Assembly: GCA_029204045.2 (NCBI GenBank)
Contig: JAQNDB010000124.1
Location: 62,001 to 126,000, forward strand
From: Tillandsia leiboldiana
Taxonomy: Eukaryota > Streptophyta > Magnoliopsida > Poales > Bromeliaceae
DNA: 64,000 nucleotides
Reading direction: 5' to 3'
The notes under the pieces were generated by a model. That model had not been told where the DNA came from and made no database searches. It was given only the letters and a program-made list of their open reading frames with translations. Position numbers and translations under genes: made by a program. Positions 12,395-25,034 of the stretch are shown here, one piece after another. The stretch's first letter is position 1. Every line of letters starts with the position of its first letter.

Positions 12395-12895
12395 GTATAA
12401 CTAAACTTTTTTGCATGTTTTCTTTCTTCTTCTGCCTTTTTGTTTAATGGACATTACCTAGCTAATTGTGTCGTAATCAGTAACTAGTGAAGTTACCCTT
12501 GCATTGCGGCGGGTCGATTCCATAGAAGCATATGATCGATTTCCATAGAATCAGTAAGTCAGGAAGTAGTAGACAGTAGCTGGAATGAACAAAGGAGCGC
12601 AAGAATTGGTTACACACAAGTATAGCAACAGTTAAGAACCAGTAGTCGGCGGCAGTAAGAATGAACAAAGCAACATTGAGCAGCAAACAAAAACATATAG
12701 TTGAGGAGAAGCGAACAATAGAGAAATTGAAGAAACTCTCAAAACCAGATCTAAAACATCAAAACCAATCTATATATATCAAAGAAAGACGGCTACAGAA
12801 GCATATATCCAATCTTTTTGATTTTATAGAAGTAAATAAATGCATATAATAGTTAACGAAAATTATATCATAATCTTTTTTAATATATCCAATTC
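12395..12895. other. End of HOS1 similarity, no gene seen
   Basis: HOS1 coding similarity stops at the exon 7 donor (CTGCAG/GTATAA). A few dozen bases of intron-like DNA follow, then unrelated sequence with small accidental frames. The following HOS1 exons are not found anywhere in the window. Confidence 0.5.
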
Positions 12896-13230
12896 AATAT
12901 ATGCTTGCGTGGCCCGGCCTTGCGAAGTCTGTAAGGCCCGGCCTGGCCCGGGACTACTGCCCTGCCATGGGCTGGTCGGCGGGTCAGCCCATCTAACGGC
13001 GGGTCAGCCCATCTAACGGCGCGCCACGCGGCGGCTCGGCGTGCCACGCGGCGGCTCGGCGGCTCGGCGGCGCGGCAATTTATGGCCCTTCCTGGTGAGA
13101 CGGCTCGGCCTGGCCCGGTGATGGCATGCGGCCCGGCTTGGCTCGGTATTGCTGGGTTGTCATGTCCCCGTGTGGCGGTCCAGTCCAGGCCTAATTTTAA
13201 TCTAGTCTCCTTGGCCGGCCCAGTATGGTT
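12896..13230. repeat. GC-rich GGCCCG / CGGCTCGG island
   Basis: Short tandem repeats: GCCCATCTAACGGCGGGTCA twice, CCACGCGGCGGCTCGGCG twice, and many CGGCCCGG steps. Flanked on both sides by strongly AT-rich DNA. The open frames over it are repeat artefacts (RAV/PGR-rich). Similar GGCCCG islands recur in the window and may be ends of a non-autonomous transposon family. Confidence 0.6.
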
Positions 13231-13516
13231 CATTTTATTTATACTGTGTTTTCCATTTTCCGTTTTTCCACCAGCTCCGTTAACCACCGTATCCATCTTG
13301 GATTATTTTGAAATACTTATATTATATTTATATTAACAATTAAAAATAATTAAATATGCTTATATATTTTTTTTTTCTCAATTCAAAAAACAGATCAAAA
13401 TATTCATTATATATCAATAATAATATAAATCTAAATTAATTAATTTAAAATTAATTAATTTAGTATGCTACATTTCTCTCAAAAAATTAATTAATTAAAA
13501 ATTTTGAAGTAATTTA

Positions 13517-13799
13517 AATTGTTAAATTTTGAATATGCTTTGAAAAAAATTGTTTGTTATGAAACACATATACATATGAAACTAATTAAAAATATATAAA
13601 ATTTATTTTGAGACATAAAAGTTAGATTAAAACCAATTAATAAATAGACTCTTAAATTGTTAAATTGTTAAATTTTGAATATGCTTTGAAAAAAATTGTT
13701 TGTTATGAAACACATATACATATGAAACTAAATTTAAAATATATAAAATTTATTTAGAGACATAAAAGTTAGATTAAAACCAATTAATAAATAGACTCT
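13517..13799 (+). repeat. ~143-bp tandem duplication
   Basis: The stretch from TTGTTAAATTTTGAATATGC to AATAAATAGACTCTT is present twice in a row with few changes. Confidence 0.8.
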
Positions 13800-13863
13800 T
13801 ACTATAAATAATTATTTAAATTTAATTTAATTAAATATGACATGAATCACGAATGCACTAGAA

Positions 13864-13865
<2 letters not shown>

Positions 13866-13926
<61 letters not shown>
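13866..13926. repeat. (TA)n microsatellite
   Basis: About 30 uninterrupted TA units. Confidence 0.95.
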
Positions 13927-13930
<4 letters not shown>

Positions 13931-15068
13931 TCACGAATACCGGAAGGTGAAACGGGCTGCACTGCTCTCTGGACCCAGCCAGGCCCGGCCCGGCCCGACC
14001 CGGAAGGGGCCATTTAGAACAAGTGGGCTCCCTTATCCCAACTCCCAACGGCCCAAGAGAGCCCGTACTTAAAAAATATATAGTTTTCACTTTAAAACTA
14101 TCCAAATAATTTCTTTAATTTTTTTTAAAATTTTACTCAAATAAATTTGTAATTTAATTTTTTAAAGTTATATCCGAATAATTTTTTAAATATTTATAAT
14201 CTTTCTAAACTCTTATTCAAGTACTATTTTTTAATCTTAAATTTAAAATTTTTGTATAAATAATTAAAAGTTTTAAACTTTTATTATTTTTAACCATAAT
14301 ATCTTTTTAATTGTCAAACAAATATTTATACATTTTTTCAAAGATTTTTAAAGATATTTAAAGATAACAATTTTTTAAATTCCAAAAAAAATATAAGGCA
14401 AGAAGCGACCCGGCCCGGCCTGGCCCAAGCTTTTATGCAGGCCGGGCTGAGCTCAGTCCTGTTAGCTCACTGTAGCTATTGTTTGGGTCTGATCACCTGC
14501 CGTGCACTTAACCCCCTATACAACGTCCCCAAATTCACACGAAAATAATTTTTTTTGTGGGTTGTTGGAGTAAAAATTCGGAGGTTACCGTCAGTCGGCG
14601 GTGAGTGTATGGCATGAGTGGATGGGTAATGAATCTTTTATATTTATATATAAATATATATGAATTTTAATTAAAATTTTGAGGCATATAAAATTCTAAA
14701 TAGAATAAAAAAATTATTTCAAATAAATTATAATAAAAAATAAATAATTATAAATAAATTATGTTTGAAAAATTGAATGGTTTAAAAATAGACCTATCAA
14801 ATAATCAATTGTTTAAATTCAAATAATAGATTTTTCAAACATAAAAAAAGGCCGAAATTTAAATTCAATTAAATTATAAAAAAATATATAATTTTTGTTA
14901 ACTCTTATTCAAATACTTTTTAAAATTTTAAATTTAATTTTTTGGTATAAATAATTAAAAGGTCTAAACTTTAATTATTTTTAACTATAATATCTTATTA
15001 ATAGTTAAAACAATATTTATATATTTTTTATAAATTATTCAAGATAATAATTTTTAAATTCAAAAAAA

Positions 15069-15410
15069 ATACTAGGCCCGCAGTTGCCCGGTCCGGCCCG
15101 GCCTAAAATTTTATACGGGCCGTGCCATAACAGGCCGGGCCAGGCTCAGGCCTGTTAGGCCAGCAATTGCCCGGCCCGGCTCTTAAAATTTATACTTGTC
15201 GTGCCATAACAGGCCGGGCTGTGCTCAGGCCTGTTAGACCCGAAGTTGCCCGACTTGGGAGGTTGCTTCATGGTCCGATTTCTGCCCAATCCAGGTCAAA
15301 ATCCGGTCCGAATCCAGTCCAAATCCGGCCCAAGTTTGGTCCAAATCCGGTTCGATTCCGGTCCAACCCCGGTTCGGCCTTGGCCCGTGCTGGCCTTATA
15401 TATATATATA
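15069..15410. repeat. GC-rich island with duplicated palindrome and CCGGTCC-type repeats
   Basis: A ~78-bp unit containing CGTGCCATAACAGGCCGGG and the palindrome-forming AACAGGCC...GGCCTGTT occurs twice (about 15.09 and 15.17 kb). It is followed by 12-14-bp repeats of the type AAATCCGGTCC to 15.38 kb. The same CCGGTCC-type array recurs near 17.14, 47.0-47.16 and 48.0 kb. Confidence 0.65.
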
Positions 15411-17939
15411 TATTTGGTTTTAAAAAATTTTATCTTTAAAAATATAAAAGAATTCTAATTTTTTTCTAACTATTAAAAAGTTATTATTGCTAAAAATAAT
15501 CAAAATTTTAAAATTTAAAACTTACAAAATTTAATTTAAATTATATAAATAAATTTCAACTTTGAATTTCAAGTGGAATAAAATTGTAAGATCAAATAAA
15601 ATTAAAATTAAATACAAATGTGAATTCAAAAATCATACGAAAATATTCAATATATATCAACAATAATATAAAATTAAATTAAGATATGATTTATATATTT
15701 TAATAAAATATAGTGAGTGAATTTGTTTCTTTTTAATTCAAAATTTTAAATTTAAATTTATAAAAATTCTCGAATTTCATCTTATATTATTTAAATTTAA
15801 ATTTAAACATGTAAACTACATAGTGCAATTTTTAAATAGATATTTAAAATTTAAAATTTTTATTTTACTATCTAAATTTTCGTTACTTTCTAGCGTCCCG
15901 ATTAACAAAAAGAAAAAAAAAAATGCTATTAAATTTTACCAACAAGATAAGTAGATCAAAATGAAATACATTGCTATAATATCGAAAGAGGAAAAAAAAT
16001 CATAACTCTATCGTGCCAATACCGCTCGTAGCCACAACAACAAGGTTAGGAAACAACTCATTAGTGCATAAATACCATAATTACACCTGAGCTCCTAACC
16101 ACTAATCTAATTTTGGCGTATCTAGTCCCAATTTTACTCGATAACCCAATAATCGAAAAACAGCTCAAATTATAGGATCCGATAACAACTCCTTCACCCG
16201 AAACGGCTCGGCTCGGCTCGTTGTGCGTCGGCCCGGCCCGAATATCTTGGATAGGCTCAGTTCGGCCTGGCTTAGCTGGACCGGGCCTCGGCCGGCTCGG
16301 CCTTGCTTTCTTAGGCTGGGCTAGGCCTGACGGGCTTTCTACGAGTTTAAGTTGTATTTTTCTAATTTCAATACAACTTAAACTCAAATTTTAATTTTAA
16401 AATTAAAAATATTATTTTAAATTATATAAATAAATTAAGATATGATTTATATATTTTTAAATTGCATATAAATAAACTAATATACATTTATTTTCATCTA
16501 TTTTTTAAAATACATATTAAGTATGCATTTTTAAAATAAATGTATCAAAATTTGAATTCCATTGCAATTAAAAAATTTAATTTTAATTTCCCTGCAATTT
16601 AAATATTTTTTAAAATTTTTAAATCTAATTTATCAACCAAAAAAAATTAAACGATTCTTGGTTGATGTACAGTAAAATACATTCTTAATTCAAATTTTAA
16701 AATTTAAATATTCAAATTTCAAATATTTTTCGCGTTGGTTTGGGAATGTTTTATTTGAAGTTACCTTTTTTTTATAGCTTATGTCCATTTCTTCTTAAAT
16801 GGAAATCTATATTTTTTAAGATAAAATTTATAAATTTTAGATTTTAAATCACAAATTGTAAATATCAAAATTCAAAATTTTCTATTATAAATTTCGAATA
16901 TCAGATAAAATACAACATTTGAAAAATTAAAATAAACAATTTAAGATAAAACTAAAATTTGAAAAATTAAAATTAAAATTTTAAAATTTAGAAGTTTAAA
17001 TTTAAATATTTTAACTTTTAGATTTTTAAAGATGGAAATTTCTAAAACCTCCAAAAAAAGAGCCCAAGACGGCCCGATAAATGATTCTTGGTTGATATAT
17101 AGCAAACTACATTTTCTCGGGCCCATATGGGTCCAATTCGTTCCCGGCCGGATATCGGTCCATTACAGGTCCAAATCAGGTCCAATCCCTGTTTACATTG
17201 AACCGAATTCTTTTATTTTGGGTTTTCAAAATTTTCACTTATTTATATACAAAAAGTTAAAATTTATAATTTGAAAAATTTAGAGTCATGTAAAATTCTA
17301 AATAAAATAAAAAATCATACAAAAGTAAAATACTAAAATAATTAAAAATTATGCTTGTTGAATAAGTTGATTTAAAAATAGATATGTCAAATCGACAATT
17401 GTTTAGATTTAAATATTAAATTCGAAATTAAATTTATATTTAAATTTTTATCCATAAATTTAAATATAGTGTATAATTTAAATTTAATCCGTTTTAATTA
17501 AAATTTGTTAATTGTTAACTCAAAATTAATATCCCAAACTATATTTATATAAAATTATAATTTAAAAATTATATAAATAAATTATGATATATTTTATATA
17601 TTTTTAAACTAGATATAAATTCATCTATTTTTTAAAATACATATTAAACACTTTTATTTTTTGTTTTATAAAATTTTATATTTAAAAATATAAAAGAATT
17701 CAATTTTTTTTCTAACTGTTAATAAAAAAAAAATTATGGTTAAAAATAATCAAAATTTTAAAATTTAATTTTAATTTCATCTGAATTCCTGTATCTAATC
17801 AAATTTCTTCATTTACACTCGGTAATTGGTCAGTTAATACCATGCCACACATTTTCTTTTTCATTTTCTTGTCAAGTATATCAGTCATATATAACATTGA
17901 AATCTTTGCTTGTTGATACTAGACTTTGTGGAAATACAG

Positions 17940-19099
17940 GCAAATTGAAACCCAAGGCAGAGGAGAAGGCAAATTTAGGAAAAGAGAAGCCTGAAGATGC
18001 AATACCTGTCAGTGCAGTGGATCAAATCAAGATGAAATACGGATACTCGACAAACAATGTAAGTAGACAAAATCAGAACAATTTCTTAAGCATCACATTT
18101 ATGTCGGAAAACAGCTTGCCTGGGTGATCCAATGGCATTCATCAATTATTCCTGGTCACTACTCGATGCAGTTTTAAGTTTATTGTGTTATTGCTATTTC
18201 AGTTTCTGAAATCTGAACTATATTATCATCCGTATTTTGTTTCTTCGTTGTTATGCATTTTCCACAAAATATCCTCCCTGAAGATGTTTCTTCATATAGA
18301 AGAACTGTAAGGTTATTTCTCGTTGTTAACCATTTTTTATTGTCCTAACTGAAGGAAATATTTAGTCGTTATCTTTCTCAATAGAAAAACCTGAGTTCTA
18401 TGTTTATTTTATAGTACTAACTCTTAATCTGCCCATATGCATGTACTTATATTGCACTCTTTTACAGTTTTTTAGTGGTAATGGTGTAGTCTTAAAATGC
18501 ACTCATTTTTTTCAACACAACTTTGTCCTTGTCTTATGTTGCCAATTAACAGGAGTCGAGCATTCCAGAAATGGCCAGGAACAAGCTGAAGGAGAATGTC
18601 AGAAAGTTGGAGGTAACACCACCTATCGAGATTCTCTTAAGTTTACTCACTGTAGAGATCTTACAAATTGCCTTAAGAGTTGGTTTTCTAATATTATTCT
18701 GGTCTGCAACTTTTGTATCAATATTGCAATGTTCTGCCACGTTTAACAGTTGCACCTTACAACTAACCATTTCCCTAAGATTCTCCAAGGATTGCATCAA
18801 GTTGTCTGCAGAAAAAATATATATATATTATTACTATTTATTCTTAAAAAGAAAACTTGCCCACTGCTAGCATGATCTAATTCAACAAGACCTTATGTTC
18901 CAGTGTTTTTTTTTTTTGTTTTTTTCACTTGGTTTGTCTTGTTGACAATGTACAGCTTGATTGTGTTCTCTTAGAATGTATTGTCTCAATTTTGCATCAG
19001 GCCATTGGCATGCGGACTTCGCAGATGGAGAATAACGCCCAATCCTTCTCATCAATGGCACAAGAACTTCTAAGCAATGTAAAGAATGAAAAGAGTTGA
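17940..19099 (+). pseudogene. Last three exons of a tomosyn/SRO77-like R-SNARE protein (5' part missing)
   Basis: Tomosyn/Lgl-type proteins have WD40 propellers and a C-terminal R-SNARE helix with no membrane anchor; they bind syntaxins and restrain vesicle fusion. Exons: 17940-18058 (KPEDAIPVSAVDQIKMKYGY), 18553-18612 (ESSIPEMARNKLKENVRKLE) and 19001-19099 (IGMRTSQMENNAQSFSSMA, ending in NEKS and TGA). All have clean AG/GT borders and phases that join in frame. The central arginine expected at the SNARE zero layer is present in GMRTS. There is no transmembrane tail, which favours tomosyn over VAMP. Directly upstream is AT-rich repeat DNA, so the WD40 exons are missing within the window; the piece is a truncated copy, or a gene with a very long repeat-filled intron. 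The exons themselves show no break. Confidence 0.65.
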
Positions 19100-19105
19100 T
19101 GAAGA

Positions 19106-19128
19106 CTCTCTCTCTCTCTCTCTCTCTC
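19106..19128. repeat. (TC)n microsatellite
   Basis: A CT run just after the TGA of the R-SNARE exon. Confidence 0.9.
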
Positions 19129-19471
19129 CTTCGGTATTTCCTCTATCCTCTGCTTATTTTGCATCAGGCCATTTTAACTTAATTACGCTTTATTACTATT
19201 CAATTTGATTTAGTTCTCTAATTCAAGCTTCATAAATTAACTAGTGCAATGTATATATGAGCTAGGTGTATCTATTTTCTGGGTGTTGTGTCATGTACTA
19301 ATTTTGATTTCTCTTTGGCTCAACATCCAATTTTCTGGATCAGATGTTGACAAAGAGATGGCAGGGGTGCCTTCTGTTTCTCATCTGTGCTCTATTAGGA
19401 ACATCGGGTATGTTAAGTTTTTTTTTTTAATTCACAAGAGTATGAATATAACAATGTGATTCAAAATTTAG

Positions 19472-19830
19472 GAAAGCTTACAACATAAAGGTCCACTAAT
19501 AACTCAAAAATAGATAACCAAACTCAGTTAGAAATCCGTAGAACCAAACTAAATGATTCAAGCAAAGGTAAAACTACAAAAAGGCTTAGCTAAATTATCC
19601 CGACAACTACGGCATCTAAATACCATGAAATTCTATATGAACTACCATATTTAAGCATCAAGCATAAGCAAAGCACTTTAGATACTAAAAATTACAACAT
19701 AAAGGTCCCACAATATATAACTTGAAAATAGATTAAACCCAATTCAATTAGTGCACCGAAGAACCAAACTAAATCGTTCAAGCAAAGAGCGAAAGAATCC
19801 AAAAAGACCCTTAGATCTTGATGATCTTAG
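19472..19830. repeat. ~214-bp diverged tandem repeat
   Basis: TACAACATAAAGGTCC and the following ACCAAACTAAAT-x-TTCAAGCAAAG blocks occur at 19479 and again at 19693 with moderate divergence. No coding function seen. Confidence 0.65.
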
Positions 19831-20056
19831 AAGCCCTAACAACAGGGTTATTCTTGATTGAATGATAAGATTGCACACTAACTGGAATTAGAGTATGCGA
19901 TCTCACCTCTCGTCGTACTCCTCTCACAGAGGAAGAGGAATGTGGGGAGGGAGGGGATGCGAGGGGTGCTCCTCTCGTCGTACTCCGCCGGGGCTGCGAT
20001 CCACGAGCTTGGATCAGGAGAGGATGAGAGAAGTAGAGGGGGAGGAGTGGGAACTA

Positions 20057-20090
20057 TAGAGAGAGAGAGAGAGGGGGGGGGGGGGGGGGG
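20057..20090. repeat. (GA)n followed by an 18-base G run
   Basis: GA repeats run straight into 18 consecutive G (20073-20090). The run could form a G-quadruplex and is a likely site of sequencing error. Confidence 0.9.
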
Positions 20091-20340
20091 TGGAGAGGAA
20101 ATGATTTCGAATGGGCATTAGATATTTTGGGAGAGATGGTGTTTGGGCCTTGATTTTGGGAGACTTGTGAAATATGGGCTTGGGTCAAAATTTGTGGTTG
20201 GTGTGTGGTAGGTTGAGTAGCAATAATATTTTTTTTTTTTGGGTTGGATTTAAATTTGGGCCTTGATTTATAAATGGGGCACTTATATAAAAGTGTCCCA
20301 ACAATGTGTCGCTATAACCTTATTGGGTTGTACTGTTCCT

Positions 20341-20479
20341 CTCTTTCCTTCCCAAAATCCCGATCAATTGCTCAAATCCGATCCCAGGATCAGCATAGAT
20401 CTCCACCATCATCCTCTCCGCCGTATCTGCCTCAGAGAGTTCTCATCCTCGGCGATTGCGGATCGTCCGGGGTGTAACA
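20341..20479 (+). mobile_element. LTR-end fragment, inverted relative to 41.44-41.58 kb
   Basis: About 139 bp, from CTCTTTCCTTCCCAAAATCC to GGATCGTCCGGGGTGTAACA, is the reverse complement of 41443-41580 with few differences. The right side ends in TGTAACA as an LTR 3' end would. No primer-binding site follows here, so this is either a 3' LTR end or a fragment. Confidence 0.6.
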
Positions 20480-20499
20480 CGGACCTAGGGTTCTTGATG

Positions 20500-21519
20500 G
20501 AAATAGATAATCGATCTTCTTATTTGTATTGAAATCCCTTTACTCCAGCTCTTAGTTGCTATATCTATCGAGTTCCTTTTGTTTCTTCTGATCTTATGAT
20601 TGAATCCCGGTCTTCGTGATCTGATATGATCTTTCAGTATTTTCTCACATAGTAGCTATAATGCTATCAACAGGTTTATTTATGAGGACAAGATTTGAGA
20701 GACCGACGATCATAGACAACGAATCCTATATTTAGAGAGTTGGAGAAGGTAAGTCGCTTCTACCGTTAGGTGTAGGATGATAACTACATGTCCCAAGTGT
20801 TTGTATGGATAAGACACTGCCTATTCGAATTCCTATTGGTAATAGTGATGGTTTAATGTAGATTTCACTTGTCTTTTTAGACGCTTTCTCCTTAATGGCA
20901 AAGTCTAAAGGACTTGTATTCTTAGGTGATGTCTATGATGTTGCTTGTAGGTCTGGTAGATCAATTAGCTTTGGTAAATCACTACTTATATAATAAGAAA
21001 GAAAGAAATATAAAGACTTTATAATGCTATTATGCCTTCATAAAGCTTGATCACTAATAATTGAGCAAAGCCTCCAGTATTGTAGCAAGGTCTAGTTTTA
21101 ACAGTAGGACTTTCCTTCTCACCTTTTTTTTCTCTTATCCGGAATTTTTTGCCGACTCTCATTGTCTCTCTGGTTTCTTTCATTTAAATCTTTTTTTGAT
21201 AGATCTTTTTATGTTGTTTTGAAGGATTCCTTTAGATCTGAGAGGAGAAAACCATCCATCACTAACTTGCTATTTGCATCTTTTAATCAAAAATGTGTGT
21301 AATAATAGAGTGAGGTAAAGAGATCAACATCACCTGTGGGGAAGGGTAGATATATAGCATAGAAGCTGTAGCAGGTGAATTAAAGGCTGGTGTAAATCTC
21401 ATGATCTCGTGATTAGGCTCTAACAATTTTATCTCTACTTAATTGATTGCAATCTTTTATCTGAAGAGTTAAATGGTCGGAATAAAATTTAAAAAATTGC
21501 ATTAACGTTTAGTGCATAT
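20500..21519. other. Intergenic, no gene seen
   Basis: No convincing coding exon, terminal repeat or similarity to elsewhere in the window was recognised. Confidence 0.45.
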
Positions 21520-22521
21520 ATGTTTGGATGCATAAGGTGTAGGTAGTAATCTTTCAGAAAGTAAAAAAAAATCAAGATGTTATAGAATAGATAGTAAAAT
21601 GTGCAGATCTATAGTACTTCTAGAAATTGCTTATTCCTGGAATAGGTACAACTTATTAGGGAATAAGTAGGAACAAGTCTAATTTTTTGTTTGGATGAAA
21701 ATTGTGTTGTTTCTGGGAATAAGCTAAATTGTAAAATGTGCAGATCTATAATACTTCTAGAAATTGCTTATTCTTGGAATAGGTACAACTTAGGGAATAA
21801 GTAGGAACAAGTCTAATTTTTTATTTGGATGAAAATTGAGTTGTTTCTGGGAATAAGCTAAATTGTATTTGGATGGTTAGATTGGAATAGAAGGAATAAT
21901 AGTAATTATAATTTTAAATTAAAAATATTTTATCTAATTAATCAACATCAAATTATTAATTAAAATAATTTAATAAATTAATAAATTTATTAGCTATGAA
22001 TATTGCATAAGATAATAAAAAATTAATTAATTAATTAATTAATTATAGAATATAACTTAACTTTTTAATTAATTATTAAATTATCTAATTAGTTAGATGA
22101 TTAGTTAAGAAATTAATTGTATTAGTCAAAATATTTATTAGTTGACCAATATAAATATTAATTATTAGATAAACACATTAAATAATTAAATTTTAATGAG
22201 ATAATTAACCATAAATAATAAATAAAGTAATTACTTAACTATTTAAGCAATAAATAATAACTTTAATATATAAATTAGATTAATTAATAAGTTAATACAA
22301 TAATCAAATTTAGATTTAAGCTTTGATTAAGCTTGTCCTAAATTGTTTCCACTTAGGAACAAGCTTGTTCTAGGGAGAGGGTGGAACAATTGTTTCAAGA
22401 TTATACCAGTTTATTCCCCAAAAAGGGGAACTACTATTCTTCCCTAGCCCAAAATGGTGTTCGGGTATAAGCTGGGAAATAAAAGCTTATTCCTCCCTTT
22501 ATATCCCAACCAAACAATGCC
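21520..22521. mobile_element. AT-rich non-autonomous element (GGC-x-GTTTGGTT ends), copy in B
   Basis: AT-rich body (AATTAATTAATT tracts) between GGAATAAGT/TTATTCC-rich flanks. It ends at 22521 in CCCAACCAAACAATGCC, whose reverse complement GGCATTGTTTGGTTGGG resembles the start of the 36.57-kb element (GGCTGCGTTTGGTTC). The left part carries a ~137-bp tandem duplication (about 21592 and 21732). The left end is not clear. No transposase is present. Confidence 0.5.
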
Positions 22522-23211
22522 TTTTGCCTAAAATTTAGTAGGAATAGGCGGATAATATTTGATCCAATGACTAAAAGGTTAGAGTATGCACTACACATTT
22601 GCTTCTATTAGCACCGAAGATAAGATGTAGTAAATTTAAAAACTTTAGAGTTTGAATAGTCATTTCCAAATATTTGGAAGTTTAGATTAGGTGGGGGTCA
22701 TGATCTAGTCCAGCTCGTTAAATAACTCCTATTAAGTGCTCAATATTTTTCATTTAACTTTCACACCGGGATGGCATGCTTAGTCAAATCCGTCCCAGAA
22801 CATCATAATCTTGATGTCAATAGCCCAACTCACTATTCACATCTATAAGAAGGAGGACGGGATGAACAGGGTAGGCCCAAATAGGTTCAAATTAAGGTCT
22901 GGTCGAATGGGCCTTGTTTATGCCTGGACCCAATTTAACCAATAATTGGCCGAATCCAATCAATATATCAAATCATTTGAGCTTATTACGACCCTAGTTG
23001 ATTTAGTCATGCCAATTCTTTTGTTAACCAATCAATTCAATGGAGCTAGACCGAGCGTAATTCATTAGAGAGTTGAATCCAATGGAATAGGTCTAATCCG
23101 ATTAACTGAGTTACTTTGGTATAATTAGACATTTCGGCGAAAGTTAAATACAGAGACCTCATTCCGTTAGCCCTATTTTGATCTCCCTAGGTAATTTCTA
23201 GGTATTTGTAC

Positions 23212-25034
23212 GGGCTTTTTAGGCTACTAAGCATACAAAACTTTTTAATTATAAAAATAGACATTCAAAATTTTTATTTATAAAATTAGGTTTAAGCGGT
23301 GAATTGTTTACCGATTTTAGAAATTGCTTTCGCGTAACTTATATATTTTTCATGTCCGAACTACGAAAAATGTACAGTATTAAACTCTAAAAATAATTTT
23401 AATATTGTGAAGAAAACGGTGAATGATTTACCGCCTTTAAAAAACAATAATTCATTCACTGCTTTTTGATAACGTAAGTATGATAAATGTAGGTTTTAAG
23501 TATTCGCATAAATTTTATTTTGGCGCTTGACGTATACTCATTTCTTGTCTTTATCAACTTTCGTTCATCTTGTAATAATCTCTAGGTATTTGTACTATCT
23601 TGGTTGTGTGTTATTGAAGATAAAAAATGAAAATTATCTGCACTGGCAATAAACTTTGCTTATACACTTTTTAATTAGGGATTGCAAACTCGGGGGGAGA
23701 GTGATTATGAAAATAAAATGTTATATGCATAAAAAGATGTGGAAAGAGTTACATCCCAAAGGGAGTGTGAAAACTACCACCACATGTAGGAAAGAGCTGC
23801 CACCCCGGTCGTCCGGTAAGTGTGTGAAGCTACCACATGTTTGTGATGCATCAAAAATAAAAAAAAAAAGATATAAGTTTTTTGGTGATATAAGGTTGAA
23901 TGTGCTTAAAAGATGCTCAAAGAGCCACCCCCGGTATACTGTTCAATTAGGGATTGTATATTTAGGGGGAGAGTGATTATGAAAATAAACTGTTATATGC
24001 ATAAAAAGATGTGGAAAGAGTTACATCCCAAAGGGAGTGTGAAAACTACCGCCACATGTAGGAAAGAGCTACCACCCCGGTCGTCCGGTAAGTGTGTGAA
24101 GCTACCACATGTTTGTGATGCATCTAAAATTTTAAAAAAAAGATAAATTTTTTGGTGATATAAGGTTGGATATGCTTAAAAGATGCTCAAAGAGCCACCT
24201 CCGGTACTTGAGTTATGCAATCTTCTAATTATAGAGTTTATTGGCCAAGTTTATGTCATATGGCAATCTTCATTATCTAACTTCATGGTCCATTACATCT
24301 TGATAGTTTTGTACCTCTAGATTGCTTTTTGATGACGTGAGTATGATAAAGGTAGGTTTTGAGTATTCTTATAAATTCTTTGGCGCTTGATGTATTTAGA
24401 TTAAATTATAGATTAAATTAGAATTTTTATGAAATTGGAATGATTTTGCAGCATCTTGTGTGAAAATATAGTGTTTGAGTACTTACAGTATTCATTTATA
24501 TTTTTGAAAATTCAAATTTGAGTTTTGGATGATTTTTAAATTCAAGTTTTGACATTCGAGTTATTGATTTTTTGGAATAGACTTTTGATTTCCGGAACAC
24601 ATTCAATTTCTGTAAACCGCCTTCAAGTTCCGCTCAACTTGAATGTGGTTTCTTTGGGTTTTTTTTTTTATTAATAAGCTTAAAAAATATTATAATTATA
24701 AAATAGTTTGGTAAAAAAATTATATGCAATTTTAGGCATATGCGGTGAATGAATTACCGCTTTTTAAATGCGGCAAATCATTTCCGCTTTCTTCAATATA
24801 TTAAAATTGTTATTAGAGTTTAATACTATATATTTTTCGGAGTTCAAATGTGAAAAATATATAAGTTACGTGAAAGCGGTTAATGGTTTACTACTTTTAG
24901 AAAGCTGTGAATGATTCACCACTTTCTATAAACAGTAAACCATTCACCGCTTACGCTTAGTTTTATAAATAAAAATTTTGAATACCTATTTTCACAATTA
25001 AAATATTTCGTAGGCTTAGTAGCCCAAAATGCCC
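23212..25034. mobile_element. Long-TIR element (MULE- or foldback-like), complete copy in B
   Basis: The left arm (about 23212-23490) and right arm (about 24740-25034) are imperfect reverse complements of each other over roughly 290 bp. Left end: GGGCTTTTTAGGCTACTAAGC. Reverse complement of the right end: GGGCATTTTGGGCTACTAAGC. Inside the arms, palindromes of the form GCGGTGAATGATTTACCGC recur. The interior holds the two-unit ~272-bp tandem repeat. I found no transposase and no clean target duplication; both flanks contain a TCTAGG-like sequence. Long arms suggest a Mutator-like or foldback family, but this is inference. Confidence 0.65.
23674..24216 (+). repeat. ~272-bp tandem repeat, two units (copy B)
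   Basis: Units start at 23674 and 23946. Both keep the short open frame containing MKI, CYMHKKMWKELHPKGSV and CVKLPHVCDASK-like stretches. No known domain. Confidence 0.9.

Larger units (their letters stand above)
13231..17870. repeat. AT-rich mosaic with GGCCCG islands (left block)
   Basis: Long TTTAAATTTAAA-type DNA interrupted by GC-rich islands at about 13.97, 14.40, 15.07-15.40, 16.20-16.34 and 17.04-17.17 kb. Several pieces recur in the right block: 14.08-14.39 kb matches 45.48-45.78 kb, 16.12-16.21 kb matches 46.70-46.80 kb, and 17.24-17.52 kb resembles 46.23-46.50 kb. No coding sequence is supportable. The pattern suggests repeated insertion of one non-autonomous family. Confidence 0.7.

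Noticed and set aside
12880..13296. 138-codon minus-strand frame
   Set aside because: Arg/Ala/Gly-rich artefact of the GGCCCG island.
13827..14105. Open frame with an Ile-Tyr repeat
   Set aside because: Translation of the (TA)n microsatellite.
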